Positions 35,784-45,385 of a stretch of DNA of 55,674 nt are shown in pieces; position 1 is the first letter of the stretch, and each line of letters starts with the position of its first letter. The DNA is from an uncultured Bacteroides sp. Lineage in GTDB: Bacteria > Bacteroidota > Bacteroidia > Bacteroidales > Bacteroidaceae. The stretch covers positions 1 to 55,674 of the forward strand of contig CAMQVH010000016.1 in NCBI GenBank assembly GCA_947038155.1, given 5' to 3'. The notes beneath the pieces were generated by a model, which saw only the letters and a list, made by a program, of their open reading frames with translations, did no database searches and had not been told where the DNA came from. A program made the position numbers and the translations under genes.

Positions 35784-36998
35784 TTAGAACGGACATTTCT
35801 GATTGTCGACATAAGTAACAGTACCACCCGGTACGGCATTATGTCCATGTCCAGTCATATCAAGCACCGTACCGTCATCTTGCGTTTCACCATCAAAACG
35901 CCAATAAGCGATTAGTCCTTCACTTGTGGGGTCTACATAGCAAACGCCATCCTCAATCTGGGCAGCCGTACGCGCCACGTTCCATACACGGCACTCACTG
36001 ATGTAACCATCAAAGAAGCGTGCGTTACCTGCCGAACGGCCAATAGAGAATGTATCCTCCCAAGTATGACTGTCATAAGCCATACTCAAGTTTATGGAAC
36101 CACCATTCTTTGTCTCTACGAAGTGAATCTGCTCACCGTCCAAATAGAGACGTAGATACTGACCGTCATACACAGCAGCGAAGTGTAACCAATGACCTGT
36201 AGGAAATTCTTTCTCTACCCATGATTCATAATGGTCTTTCTTATCAGGATGCGAAGCCGAACCAATGGAACCTTTCACAAACTGCAATTTATTAACCGGA
36301 TTACCGGCACCATCACCAAAACGGAAAAGGAAGTTCTCTTCACATCCACATAACGAACTAATGCCATTGGCACTTCTTTCCTGTCCAACCGGGAAAGATA
36401 CGGGAAGCACCTTCATCTCCAACGTCATCTGTCCGAGTGCTTTCACCGGACTGTTTTCCTGATCACCGAACGAAGGAATATTGAAATATCCCCGGCGTGC
36501 CAGGTAAGCAGCCTTGATATTAATAACCTTAGTCAACATAACATAAGCGGTACGGGAAGTTTCCATCACTTTCAGATCGCTATTTGACACAGAAGTAATA
36601 GATACAGGAAGGCAATAGGATACACCCTCCTGTAATTTCTCGGAATCAGCAGTCACCTTGATTTGCGTAGACTGGTTTTGCCCTGCCGGAATCACCACTT
36701 CACCACCTTCAAAACTATAGCTACCTTCGGGAGGCATCTGGCAGTTACGACCAGTAGAGGCATTAAAAGACTCAAGTAGCTGAGGAGCCACCTGTACACC
36801 AACTTTCACATCAGTGTCCATCTTATCGGTTGAAGTTACGGTTAAGCCTAATGTAGACTGCCCCTCAACGAGAAATTTCACATTTGAAGAAGTCAACGTG
36901 CCGGTCATATAGACAGCATCGCTGTAATCTGGTTCAGTCTTGCAACCTGACACACAAAGCAACAAGGCAAATAAAGATAAGAGCGTATATTTCTTCAT
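35784..36998 (-). CDS. DUF1735 and LamG-like domain surface lipoprotein (PUL-2)
   Basis: The 404-residue lipoprotein has its lipobox at CVSGC (C19). Residues about 20-150 resemble DUF1735 (immunoglobulin-like, ending TSRTAYVMLTKV). The C-terminal half is a concanavalin-like LamG jelly roll: HWLHFAAVYDGQYLRLYLDGEQI and ECRVWNVARTAAQI. Proteins of this architecture in PULs are typically surface glycan-binding proteins. It starts 11 bp after the F5/8C protein and is paralogous to the protein at 46189-47328. Confidence 0.85.
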   Translation of the reverse strand: MKKYTLLSLFALLLCVSGCKTEPDYSDAVYMTGTLTSSNVKFLVEGQSTLGLTVTSTDKMDTDVKVGVQVAPQLLESFNASTGRNCQMPPEGSYSFEGGEVVIPAGQNQSTQIKVTADSEKLQEGVSYCLPVSITSVSNSDLKVMETSRTAYVMLTKVINIKAAYLARRGYFNIPSFGDQENSPVKALGQMTLEMKVLPVSFPVGQERSANGISSLCGCEENFLFRFGDGAGNPVNKLQFVKGSIGSASHPDKKDHYESWVEKEFPTGHWLHFAAVYDGQYLRLYLDGEQIHFVETKNGGSINLSMAYDSHTWEDTFSIGRSAGNARFFDGYISECRVWNVARTAAQIEDGVCYVDPTSEGLIAYWRFDGETQDDGTVLDMTGHGHNAVPGGTVTYVDNQKCPF

Positions 36999-37009
36999 AA
37001 CTTCAATTA

Positions 37010-38029
37010 TTATTTAGCATAAACATTAAATACACCACATTCCAAAGATGCACCATACCAACCACCAGCATTCGAAACAGTTATTCGAATATATCGGGCA
37101 GTCAACGGAGCATAGAAAACACAATCTTCGGCATCACTTTCAATTTCCCCTTGTGCTTTCCAATTCGTACCATTATCACTTGTGCTGACAGTCATGCCGG
37201 CACTGAACACACCGACCTCTTTTTCAGTCCAAGTATCATAATCATATCCGGAACTTGTCATTTTGATACCATCAAAAGAATATGCTTTCCCCATATCAAT
37301 ATCCAGTAAAAGCTCACCTGAGCGGTTAGAAATGGAACAATAAGTTTCATAATTTCCATCAAAAATGGCTTCAATCGGTTCATACCAAGACTGAACAGTC
37401 CCATTGGTGGTAGCAGTCCATCCTGTTTGGTCTGCCACTAATGTGCCAGTACCAGTATATCGGGTAGCTTCATGATTCATATTATCCTCGGTCACAGTAA
37501 TAGTCAAGAAAGAAGGCGCCAGCATATTAGTGCTCAACTGCGAATTCCCCCCTTCTGCCGAAACAAGACGCAAAGGAATAATATATCCTTTCGCACTTTT
37601 AAGGGTAGAGAGAACATTCGCGTCATCAGTCAATTTTAGATGTACAGCGTCTGCCACCACCATTTCTCCCGCGGGAATAGTCATTTCTGCATTCTCCAGC
37701 ACAACAGTTTCAACAGGCAAAGCTTCAAACTCTGTGTCATGTTCTTCATTATAAGCATCAATCAGAGAGTTATCAACCGCTACTGTTACTCTAATGTCTC
37801 CACTCGCTTTCTTTGAACATCTCGCCTCCCATGTGAAATCGACATTACTGACTGTACTGATGGGAGTCTGTACTATCTTATACTCCTTGGAATTATCCAA
37901 AATGTACACTCTATTATACGGATCTCCATAGACATCGTAAGTCTCATCATCGCCACAAGCAGTAAAACCGAGCACACAGATGGCGAACATACCTATATAA
38001 AACAGATTTTTTCTATTTTTCATTGTCAT
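37010..38029 (-). CDS. DUF1735 and F5/8 type C (discoidin) domain surface lipoprotein (PUL-2)
   Basis: The 339-residue lipoprotein has its lipobox at GFTAC. The N-terminal DUF1735 domain (about residues 30-180) has the usual NSLIDAYNEEHDTEFEALP segment. A C-terminal F5/8C carbohydrate-binding domain follows: LDIDMGKAYSFDGIKM and ARYIRITVSNAGGW. It likely binds glycan at the cell surface. PUL-1 has no counterpart, so this is an added binding function in PUL-2. It starts 18 bp after the GH18 gene; ATGs at 38029 and 38023 are both possible. Confidence 0.85.
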   Translation of the reverse strand: MTMKNRKNLFYIGMFAICVLGFTACGDDETYDVYGDPYNRVYILDNSKEYKIVQTPISTVSNVDFTWEARCSKKASGDIRVTVAVDNSLIDAYNEEHDTEFEALPVETVVLENAEMTIPAGEMVVADAVHLKLTDDANVLSTLKSAKGYIIPLRLVSAEGGNSQLSTNMLAPSFLTITVTEDNMNHEATRYTGTGTLVADQTGWTATTNGTVQSWYEPIEAIFDGNYETYCSISNRSGELLLDIDMGKAYSFDGIKMTSSGYDYDTWTEKEVGVFSAGMTVSTSDNGTNWKAQGEIESDAEDCVFYAPLTARYIRITVSNAGGWYGASLECGVFNVYAK

Positions 38030-38047
38030 CTTTCATTAAAAAGTTAA

Positions 38048-39061
38048 TTAATGGATAGCCGGATTCTGTATTTGGATACATTGACGGAACCGATAGTAAG
38101 GTTCAGGATTGTATTCGTGCACATTATAGTCACGATGGATAAAGAATGCTCCAAAACCTCCTTTGCGTTTGCCATTCGCAGGTTTATAACGTGCCTGTTC
38201 GTACATAGACTGCATATCACCTTGCCAACCGTCACCCATATTGCAGCAGTATACCACCTTTTCATCAGGCCATCCACCAGCGCCAGTTCCACCACCATAC
38301 GCCTGAAGGAAACAATAATTACTATATGGAACAAGACTAGTCATACTGGTACTTGTCTGGTCAATATTCAACATTTTATCACAAATGCCTTCTTGCGAAG
38401 CTATTTCTTTACCATAACGCTCTTCAATAAGCTGTAGACGTTCTTCTTTAGTGATATCCGGATTCGGCCCCATATATTTAGCCATATGCTTGTAGAAGTG
38501 TTCAAAATTCGAATCACTCAAAAAGTCACCTTCCGGTTCATAGTCAGCATCGAAGCCGTCAAGGTCATTCAGGAACACCTGATCAAGGAAATATTCAGCA
38601 TACATTTCAAAGGAGCGATTAAGCGCTGCGGTTCGTTCATCACCATTCGGCATTGCCTTTGCTTCATTGTAAGCCTTCTTAAAATCGTGTTCGTCAGTTT
38701 CCGCGTCAATACGTGTAATTGCCACACAGAGCATTTTGGTACCTTTCACTTTCTGCACAAAACGAATTTCTTCCCATATCTCAGTATTTTCCTTTGCAGG
38801 GATACCACCCCACATAGAACAAATATCGAGACTATCGGGCAATCCCATAAATCGAACAGCCGCTGAGTTTTGAGCTCCATACTGCGCAAACCATCCAAAA
38901 GCTATTTCATGGTCACTTGCTTTGTAATCGCGCAGGTTTTGGTAGTACTGGTCGTCGTAAGTCAACGGCTTCTGGATAGTCAGCGATTCGATGTCGGTGT
39001 TGCAAGCAGACATCAGGCTGCCTGTGGCTATCGCGGTCAACAAGTATTTCATTATTTTCAT
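38048..39061 (-). CDS. GH18 family endo-beta-N-acetylglucosaminidase-like lipoprotein (PUL-2)
   Basis: The 337-residue lipoprotein has lipobox MSAC (C20). The GH18 catalytic motif DxxDxDxE is complete as D168-GF-D171-A-D173-Y-E175, so the acid/base glutamate is present. Size and single-domain layout resemble EndoF/EndoH-type enzymes that cut the chitobiose core of N-glycans, with the substrate N-acetyl group acting as nucleophile. Expected location is the outer surface next to SusCD. Chitin-fragment cleavage is an alternative. It is paralogous to the protein at 47361-48482. Confidence 0.85.
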   Translation of the reverse strand: MKIMKYLLTAIATGSLMSACNTDIESLTIQKPLTYDDQYYQNLRDYKASDHEIAFGWFAQYGAQNSAAVRFMGLPDSLDICSMWGGIPAKENTEIWEEIRFVQKVKGTKMLCVAITRIDAETDEHDFKKAYNEAKAMPNGDERTAALNRSFEMYAEYFLDQVFLNDLDGFDADYEPEGDFLSDSNFEHFYKHMAKYMGPNPDITKEERLQLIEERYGKEIASQEGICDKMLNIDQTSTSMTSLVPYSNYCFLQAYGGGTGAGGWPDEKVVYCCNMGDGWQGDMQSMYEQARYKPANGKRKGGFGAFFIHRDYNVHEYNPEPYYRFRQCIQIQNPAIH

Positions 39062-39103
39062 ATTCTAATTACTTGGTTAGATTATTCTACATTATATATC
39101 TGA

Positions 39104-40705
39104 TTACCTTTTCACATCCCACCAAAGACGTGTACCGGCAATATCCGTACCCTGCAATAAGGAGACGGCGGCTTGCGTATTCTCGCTATTGTCAGAATAC
39201 TCTGTTGTCGGGAACTTCAGGCGACTTATGAGTTCTCCTTCAGGAACTTCACCACCGGAACGATTCGAACTGATAGTTACAATTCCTGGATAACCTGTAC
39301 GACGCATCTCACTCCATGCCTCCTGCCCGTCAGGGAAAAGAGCAATCCACTTCTGTACCATAATACGCTCCAGTTTCTTACTTTCAGAAGCACTGTCATC
39401 CCACTTCACTGTCAAGGTCGAAACCATACGGCTTACATCAGTGCTACGTCCTGTTGTCGGATCTATGAAAGAAGTAACCGGCACGTTAACATTGTCAGCA
39501 AGATAAGTATCCACCCCTGTAGCCCCCTTGGAAGAGAAAGAGATTTTCACACCTTCTTCATAGTATTCCTGTACTGTCTTATCCCCTAGGTTCAAACGCA
39601 ATTTAGCCTCTGCCAACAGAAAATAAGTTTCAGCAGCACTCATCCACTGTATATTATCATTTTGTCCCACATTCATACTGGAAGCCGCCTCTGACAATGT
39701 TCCCTGATTACGGCTAGTCTGCCCGTTCCGGACTCCATGATATGCCCCGTCTTTCACAGCACCCTTGAAGTAACACGTCAAACGTGGATCTTGTAAACCT
39801 TTCAAATAACAATCCATGGTAGCACTCATGCGAAAATCATTAAAACTTTCAAATGCTTCCCACCACTCATTGATGAAAGTGAACGATGCAGACTGCTTCA
39901 AAACTGCATTATCATCAACAGACGTCATCAGCCCTATACTATGACCGATTGCAGCTTCTATTTCTGTCCGGGCTTTTGTCTCATCTACATAAGAGATACG
40001 CATTGCCAAACGAAGACGGAGTGTATTGGCAAACTTAATCCACTTCTCCACTCTACCATTATAAATATAGTCATAACGTTCCATATAAGGTTCGGATGTC
40101 CGGCTATTATATCCAGTAAGCACCTCAATGGCATCTGCCAATTCTTCAAAGAAGCGATAGTATATATCTTTCTGGCTGTCATAAGCCACATGAATGCTTG
40201 TACCAAACTTAGAATAAGGAATGGGACCATACTTATCCGTAATACGGCTCATACCAAACACCTTGACAATAGTAGCCAAAGCACGTGCAGGTGAAACCTC
40301 ATCGGTATTCTCTACGATGCTTTGCCACGGCTGCATCACTTCGGTATAAGCGTTGTTGAACGGTGAATTATACCACTGGCGATATAGTTTATAACAGTCG
40401 TTATCTTCTGTTCCGGCATAATCCCACGTCTTGACAGGAGCAAAGTAGCTGGCAAATATGTCACCGGTCAGCATCTGAGTTTCCTCAAACAAACCTCCCT
40501 TATCCTTACCTACCACGAAAATCCCCCTCTCCATCTGTGTGAAGTAAGCTCCAGTTTTAAGGTTATCGCGTTCCATCTGCTCCGGAATCACCTCATTCGG
40601 ATTGATATTCCAACTTTCAAAATGGCTGGTGCAGGCTGTAAGCAACAAACTTCCGGCAAGCAACGCACCATTGACAACTTTTATATATTTTGATATCTGT
40701 TTCAT
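39104..40705 (-). CDS. susD: SusD/RagB-family glycan-binding lipoprotein (PUL-2)
   Basis: The 533-residue lipoprotein has its lipobox at LLTAC (C25). SusD-like TPR folds are indicated by AETYFLLAEAKLRL and IMVQKWIALFPDGQEAWSEMRRTGYP. It forms the lid over the SusC transporter and binds the imported oligosaccharide. It begins 12 bp after susC and shares blocks with the SusD of PUL-1. Confidence 0.93.
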   Translation of the reverse strand: MKQISKYIKVVNGALLAGSLLLTACTSHFESWNINPNEVIPEQMERDNLKTGAYFTQMERGIFVVGKDKGGLFEETQMLTGDIFASYFAPVKTWDYAGTEDNDCYKLYRQWYNSPFNNAYTEVMQPWQSIVENTDEVSPARALATIVKVFGMSRITDKYGPIPYSKFGTSIHVAYDSQKDIYYRFFEELADAIEVLTGYNSRTSEPYMERYDYIYNGRVEKWIKFANTLRLRLAMRISYVDETKARTEIEAAIGHSIGLMTSVDDNAVLKQSASFTFINEWWEAFESFNDFRMSATMDCYLKGLQDPRLTCYFKGAVKDGAYHGVRNGQTSRNQGTLSEAASSMNVGQNDNIQWMSAAETYFLLAEAKLRLNLGDKTVQEYYEEGVKISFSSKGATGVDTYLADNVNVPVTSFIDPTTGRSTDVSRMVSTLTVKWDDSASESKKLERIMVQKWIALFPDGQEAWSEMRRTGYPGIVTISSNRSGGEVPEGELISRLKFPTTEYSDNSENTQAAVSLLQGTDIAGTRLWWDVKR

Positions 40706-40717
40706 CTTGTCGATTCT

Positions 40718-43700
40718 TTAGAAATTAAGTTTAACAGAGAAGCCTAAATTACGCAGGCTCGGCAACATAAAATAGTCCATACCGCTAAAGTGTGTACCTG
40801 TACTTGCCGTCAGCTCAGGATCATAAGGAGCCTTACAATAGAACATGAGCAAATTGCGTCCGGTGAAGGCAACATTCATACTCTGAATCCAGGGAATTAT
40901 CTTTTGAACGGGAACGTCATAACCGAGAGACAATTCCGCCAGACGGACATTTGTTGCACTGTAAACATACATCGAGCCTACACCACTTCCCACAGTACTG
41001 TAATATTTCTGCACGGCAGGCACTTCGTGACCATCAATCAATACATATCCTAAATCACGTGCCGTAGCCGTAGCCTTAGAAACACCGTAAGCATCCATCA
41101 ATGCCTGGGTCTGCGAAACAACCACTCCACCGATACGGGCATTAATCAAGCAACTCAATGTCAGCCCTTTCCAAGAGAAGGAGTTACGCCATCCCATCAT
41201 GTATTTGGCTTGAGAGTTACCTGCATAAATCCAGCCATCCTTACGTTCACCGGCTTTGTCATCAATAGCTACTGTATTATTGACATAATCCACATCAATA
41301 TATCCGTGATGATCTGTACGAAGAGCGGTCACATAGAGGTCACCAATAGAACCACCCTCAACAAGACGTGACTTCACGATTTCAAGCCCTCCAAGATCCA
41401 TCATGTCCTGACTCACGACTTCTCCACCCGACAAAGTGGTCGGCTTCAACAACTTTTTAATTTTATTGCGGTTGAGAGTGTAAGTGAACGTAGAGTTCCA
41501 TTTCACCGGTCCGAGAGGCTGATTCAATGTCAGACTGGCTTCTATACCTTTATTATCCACTTGCCCGCCATTAATATAGATAGAAGAATAACCGGAAGAT
41601 GAGGGGAGTGAAGGATTGAACAATTGATTGTAGGTAGATGTCTTATACAAAGATACGTTCAGTTCCAATTTATCATTCCAAAGATGAGACTGCAAACCGA
41701 CTTCCCACGCTTTGGTACGCTCCGGCTTAATATCTGTGTTAGGATACGTAGTAGCTGTTGTGGGAGAAGCCGACTCATACGGATAGGTCTGATAAGCAAT
41801 ATAACGCGTAGGAGCATTTCCCACCTCACTATACGAACCACGCACTTTCAAGAAAGTAAGCACATCGCTCTTGATAGGCAACAGTTCTGTCAGAATGGCA
41901 GAAAGACCGACCGACGGATAAGCGACTGACTTCGTATCAGTCCATGCCAAAGCAGAAGACCAGTCAACACGCCCTGTTACATCCAAATAAAGTTTGCTTT
42001 TCCATCCTAACTGTGCGGTAGCAAAAATAGATTGCGTCTGGTCATGATAACCATCTTGCTGAAACTTCACGGTAGACTGCATCAAGTTAAGCGTTGTAAA
42101 GCTATTGGCTACCGAGTTCAAACTACCACCGACATCGAAATACTGGTAGTTGACATCTTGAATGCTGGTTCCTAACGTAGCTGTTAATGAGAAATCACCA
42201 AAATATTTATCTATATTCAACATCACATCACCATAAAGCTGACGGGTAGAAGCATCGCCTTTATAATATCCGCCAAAGTCCTGACAAAAGATATTATCAG
42301 TAGACGCCGAATATTTCTTTTCAAACAGAGCCGAGGTATAATCCATTTTGGCACGTGCCCCCAATGTGATATCTTTAGTGATTTCAAAATTCAAACCTCC
42401 ACTTACAAGAAAACGATTCTTATGATTGATAAAATTGTCGCGGTTGACAATCCAATATGGATTCTGCAAAGCAATTCCCTGATTATCCCACGGCCAATAT
42501 TGCGTTTTGAAGTTACGAGTTTCGTTATACATCTCGAACTGTTGAAGCATATCCAGACTGTAGCTCGGCGACATCAGATAGACAGGAACTATCGGATTAA
42601 AATACTGCCCCTGCGATAGCATATTCTGTTCGCGCACATTCATGTAACTAGCACTCAAGTCGAGACGTAAACGGTCATTAAGCATACTCGTTGTATTCCG
42701 GATAGTGAAGTTGTAACGATCCAATGTATTGTTCGGAACAATGCCCGCTGCATTAGTAGCAGCCATAGAAAGGAATGTCTGATTCTTCTCATTACCATTA
42801 CTGATAGTCAAAGAGTTAGTTTCATTCCATCCTGTCTGATAGAAATCTAACGGATCGTAATTACTGGGTTGTCCCATTTTCTGCCCCCAACTTTTCAGTT
42901 CACCTGTAGTTGCACCATAAGTATTTTGAAACTCCGGAGTTACAAACGGATTGAAAAACGAAGTATTGTTAGCATAACTGACGCGAAGTTTATCTTTTGC
43001 ACCTTTTTTCGTGGTAATCATGATAACGCCATTGGCGGCATCGCTTCCATAAAGTGCAGAAGCTGCGGCACCACTTAATACAGACATGGTTTCAATATCT
43101 TCGGGATTAATCATGGAAGCACCGTCACCGGACTGTCCCATACCAGTCATAAAGTCGTCCGGCTGTGTAGTTTCCAATGAAGGCATCGGAATACCGTCAA
43201 TCACATACAGTGCATTATTATTTCCAGAAAGGGATTTTGCTCCACGCATCACCACCTTCGCTCCACCACCTATACCGGATGAACTGGAGTTGATAACCAC
43301 ACCGGCAATTTTACCGGACAAGCTGTTTACAAAATTGGCATCCTTAACACCAACGATTTCACTGGAAGATACTTCCTGAACATTATAAGAAAGCGCCTTC
43401 GCTTCTTTTTTAATACCAAGGGCGGTGACCACCACTTCATTCAATACTTGTGAATCATCCTCCAAAGTAACATTCAAGACCGAATCCGTGACAGGTTGTT
43501 CCTTTTTCTGATACCCCACATATGAAAATAATAACACCGGATTGGCAGTATGAACAGTCAACGTATAATTTCCATCAAGATCCGTCACCGTTCCATTAGT
43601 GGTTCCTTTCTCCACTATGGAAACACCAATCAGCGGTTCTCCATTTTTATCAACTACCGTACCTTTAACGCTTTGCGTCTTTTGCTGGGCAACTTTAGTT

Positions 43701-44080
43701 TCCTTAGCTGTCAGTACAATTTGATTATCCAATATCTTATATTCGATATTGGTACCTTCAAAGACTTGCTTCAGTACTTGAAAGATATTTTTATCCGATA
43801 CGGAAACCGTTATCCGCCGGTTAAGATTCAGATTCTTGCTATTGATAAAAAAGCCGAATCCGGACTCACGTTCGATAGTGTGCAGCACCTCTTCGATGGT
43901 GCTGTTCTTCATGTTCAGCGAGATAGAGTTTCTTTGTGCATATCCGTCAGACGCATAAGTCAGCCCAACAGAACAAACAAGCAGCATTAATAGTAATTTC
44001 ATAGCCAACGATATTTCCTTTAAGGTTCGTCTAAGCGACTTTAATCCTCCAAGAAATTGGACGATACAATAATTTTGCAT
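40718..44080 (-). CDS. susC: SusC-family TonB-dependent transporter with STN signalling domain (PUL-2)
   Basis: The protein is up to 1120 residues. After the signal region (KLLLMLLVCSVGLTYA) come an STN domain (SISLNMKNSTIEEVLHTIE), a carboxypeptidase-regulatory-like domain, the plug with LNEVVVTALG, and the barrel. STN marks a transducer that signals through FecR to the ECF sigma factor, both encoded upstream. The start is uncertain: ATG at 44080 gives a long positively charged leader before the signal, whereas ATG at 44002 (MKLLLMLL) fits a normal signal peptide. The region 44081-44197 carries antisense promoter and terminator signals. Confidence 0.92.
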   Translation of the reverse strand: MQNYCIVQFLGGLKSLRRTLKEISLAMKLLLMLLVCSVGLTYASDGYAQRNSISLNMKNSTIEEVLHTIERESGFGFFINSKNLNLNRRITVSVSDKNIFQVLKQVFEGTNIEYKILDNQIVLTAKETKVAQQKTQSVKGTVVDKNGEPLIGVSIVEKGTTNGTVTDLDGNYTLTVHTANPVLLFSYVGYQKKEQPVTDSVLNVTLEDDSQVLNEVVVTALGIKKEAKALSYNVQEVSSSEIVGVKDANFVNSLSGKIAGVVINSSSSGIGGGAKVVMRGAKSLSGNNNALYVIDGIPMPSLETTQPDDFMTGMGQSGDGASMINPEDIETMSVLSGAAASALYGSDAANGVIMITTKKGAKDKLRVSYANNTSFFNPFVTPEFQNTYGATTGELKSWGQKMGQPSNYDPLDFYQTGWNETNSLTISNGNEKNQTFLSMAATNAAGIVPNNTLDRYNFTIRNTTSMLNDRLRLDLSASYMNVREQNMLSQGQYFNPIVPVYLMSPSYSLDMLQQFEMYNETRNFKTQYWPWDNQGIALQNPYWIVNRDNFINHKNRFLVSGGLNFEITKDITLGARAKMDYTSALFEKKYSASTDNIFCQDFGGYYKGDASTRQLYGDVMLNIDKYFGDFSLTATLGTSIQDVNYQYFDVGGSLNSVANSFTTLNLMQSTVKFQQDGYHDQTQSIFATAQLGWKSKLYLDVTGRVDWSSALAWTDTKSVAYPSVGLSAILTELLPIKSDVLTFLKVRGSYSEVGNAPTRYIAYQTYPYESASPTTATTYPNTDIKPERTKAWEVGLQSHLWNDKLELNVSLYKTSTYNQLFNPSLPSSSGYSSIYINGGQVDNKGIEASLTLNQPLGPVKWNSTFTYTLNRNKIKKLLKPTTLSGGEVVSQDMMDLGGLEIVKSRLVEGGSIGDLYVTALRTDHHGYIDVDYVNNTVAIDDKAGERKDGWIYAGNSQAKYMMGWRNSFSWKGLTLSCLINARIGGVVVSQTQALMDAYGVSKATATARDLGYVLIDGHEVPAVQKYYSTVGSGVGSMYVYSATNVRLAELSLGYDVPVQKIIPWIQSMNVAFTGRNLLMFYCKAPYDPELTASTGTHFSGMDYFMLPSLRNLGFSVKLNF

Positions 44081-44197
44081 AGATTTGTAACGAGTTTAAT
44101 TAGAAAATTGGTAGTTATACTTGTCTGCAAACAAGTAGTTCACAATTACTGAGGCTCATACGGGAAGATACGGCCAATATCGTCCCGTATTTTTTTG
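44080..44197 (+). ncRNA. Candidate antisense RNA to susC leader (PUL-2)
   Basis: On the + strand, TAGATTTG (44080-44087) matches TAnnTTTG, with ATTG at 44056-44059 twenty bases upstream as a near-consensus -33 box. A second -7-like TAATTTTG lies at 44070-44077. A terminator ends the unit at 44158-44197. The predicted RNA is about 100 nt and complementary to the susC 5' leader. The precedent is the DonS-type cis-antisense RNA at the susC leader of the B. fragilis Don PUL. Confidence 0.5.
44158..44197 (+). terminator. Plus-strand intrinsic terminator in the FecR-susC gap (PUL-2)
   Basis: ATACGGGA and TCCCGTAT pair, extended by GATA/TATC across one mismatch, giving a 12-bp stem with a 7-base loop. 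Seven-base T-rich tail TTTTTTG follows. It is oriented opposite to all neighbouring genes. Confidence 0.85.
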
Positions 44198-44262
44198 TTT
44201 TTAAGGGTCTTTGTTTTTCATGGCAATAAGTTTTGGTTTTCAAGGTTTTATATTTTCTAGCA

Positions 44263-45234
44263 CTAAATAAATATCTCTATTTTTATCTTTTCTTTACCGG
44301 CAGTTCCATTGTTATTCAAATAACGCCAACGTACTTTTGAAGAGACACTGATAAAATTAAGTATCTGTTCCAGATTCCGGTTGGTAAATGTTCCTGAGAA
44401 TGAGTCGTCATGCGGTACATTCTCCTGTATGACAAATTCGGCATTGTATCTATCTGCCAAGATATCCAGTGCATCCCGTAATGACGTTTGACGGAAAATG
44501 ATTTTGCCATCTTTCCATGAAAGTTCTCTCTCACCGGAAGTTGTATAGAGTTGTGTCTTTCCATTTTGAGAATTATAAACCAACTTTTGCCCGGGAGCCA
44601 TTATAATATATTGCGGCTGTTGCCCGGCATTGTTGAATTCAAAGTTGACTTTTCCTTCAACCAAGGTTGTAATAACCTCATCTGCTTCTTTGTATGCCTT
44701 TACATTGAATTTGGTACCCAATACTTTTATAGCAGACTGATGGGCAGTGGAAACAATGAATTGTTTCTCTGGGTCTTTCCGAACATCAAAATAAGCTTCT
44801 CCATCAAGTTCAACTTTGCGTGTACGGGAAGAAAAACGATTTGGAAAAGTCAATGTACTTTTTCCGTTCACCCACACCGTGGTTCCATCGGCAAGTGTTA
44901 CTAGGGTACGCTGTCCGGCAGGCACGTAAACAGTCTGCATCTCTACATTTTCTTTTTGGAAAGCCTGTATCATTATATAGTTCAAACCGAAAGCCACTAC
45001 AAACACGGCTGCAATCTGCCATACCCACCGTGCAACGGGACGCAACGAAAAAGTCTTTTTCGTTTTCCGAGAGAGACTTTCCGTATCCTGCCATAGGAAT
45101 GTATCGTAACTTTTACGAAGTGAAATGAACTCTTTGAGATTGGTAGCATCTGCATCAATCCAAGTGGCAACCTCTTCTTTCTCTTGTTGGGATGCTTTGC
45201 CTGAAATATATTTTAATAGTAATTCTTTATTCAT
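44263..45234 (-). CDS. FecR-family anti-sigma factor (PUL-2)
   Basis: The 323-residue bitopic regulator has a cytoplasmic N terminus (MNKELLLKYISGKASQQEKEEV), a membrane segment (about residues 85-105), the FecR domain (PAGQRTLVTLADGTTVWVNGKS) and a C-terminal DUF4974 domain that contacts the SusC STN domain. It holds the ECF sigma factor until substrate binds SusC. I choose the ATG at 45234; an open frame runs to 45306 but starts in poor sequence. Confidence 0.92.
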   Translation of the reverse strand: MNKELLLKYISGKASQQEKEEVATWIDADATNLKEFISLRKSYDTFLWQDTESLSRKTKKTFSLRPVARWVWQIAAVFVVAFGLNYIMIQAFQKENVEMQTVYVPAGQRTLVTLADGTTVWVNGKSTLTFPNRFSSRTRKVELDGEAYFDVRKDPEKQFIVSTAHQSAIKVLGTKFNVKAYKEADEVITTLVEGKVNFEFNNAGQQPQYIIMAPGQKLVYNSQNGKTQLYTTSGERELSWKDGKIIFRQTSLRDALDILADRYNAEFVIQENVPHDDSFSGTFTNRNLEQILNFISVSSKVRWRYLNNNGTAGKEKIKIEIFI

Positions 45235-45385
45235 AATAACGTATAGTTTATAAACAGGAATAAGCAAGGTTACTTGCCCCCTTTCATAAAGAATACCACC
45301 CACCAAGCATATTCCCTAGTAAGAAATGCGATTTTTTTTGTTATTACCCCAAAAAAAGTAGAAAAAATACCCCCATACTGCCGCT

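Noticed and set aside
44158..44197. Terminator of the FecR gene (minus strand)
   Set aside because: The T run follows the hairpin only on the + strand, so it cannot terminate minus-strand FecR mRNA by the intrinsic mechanism.
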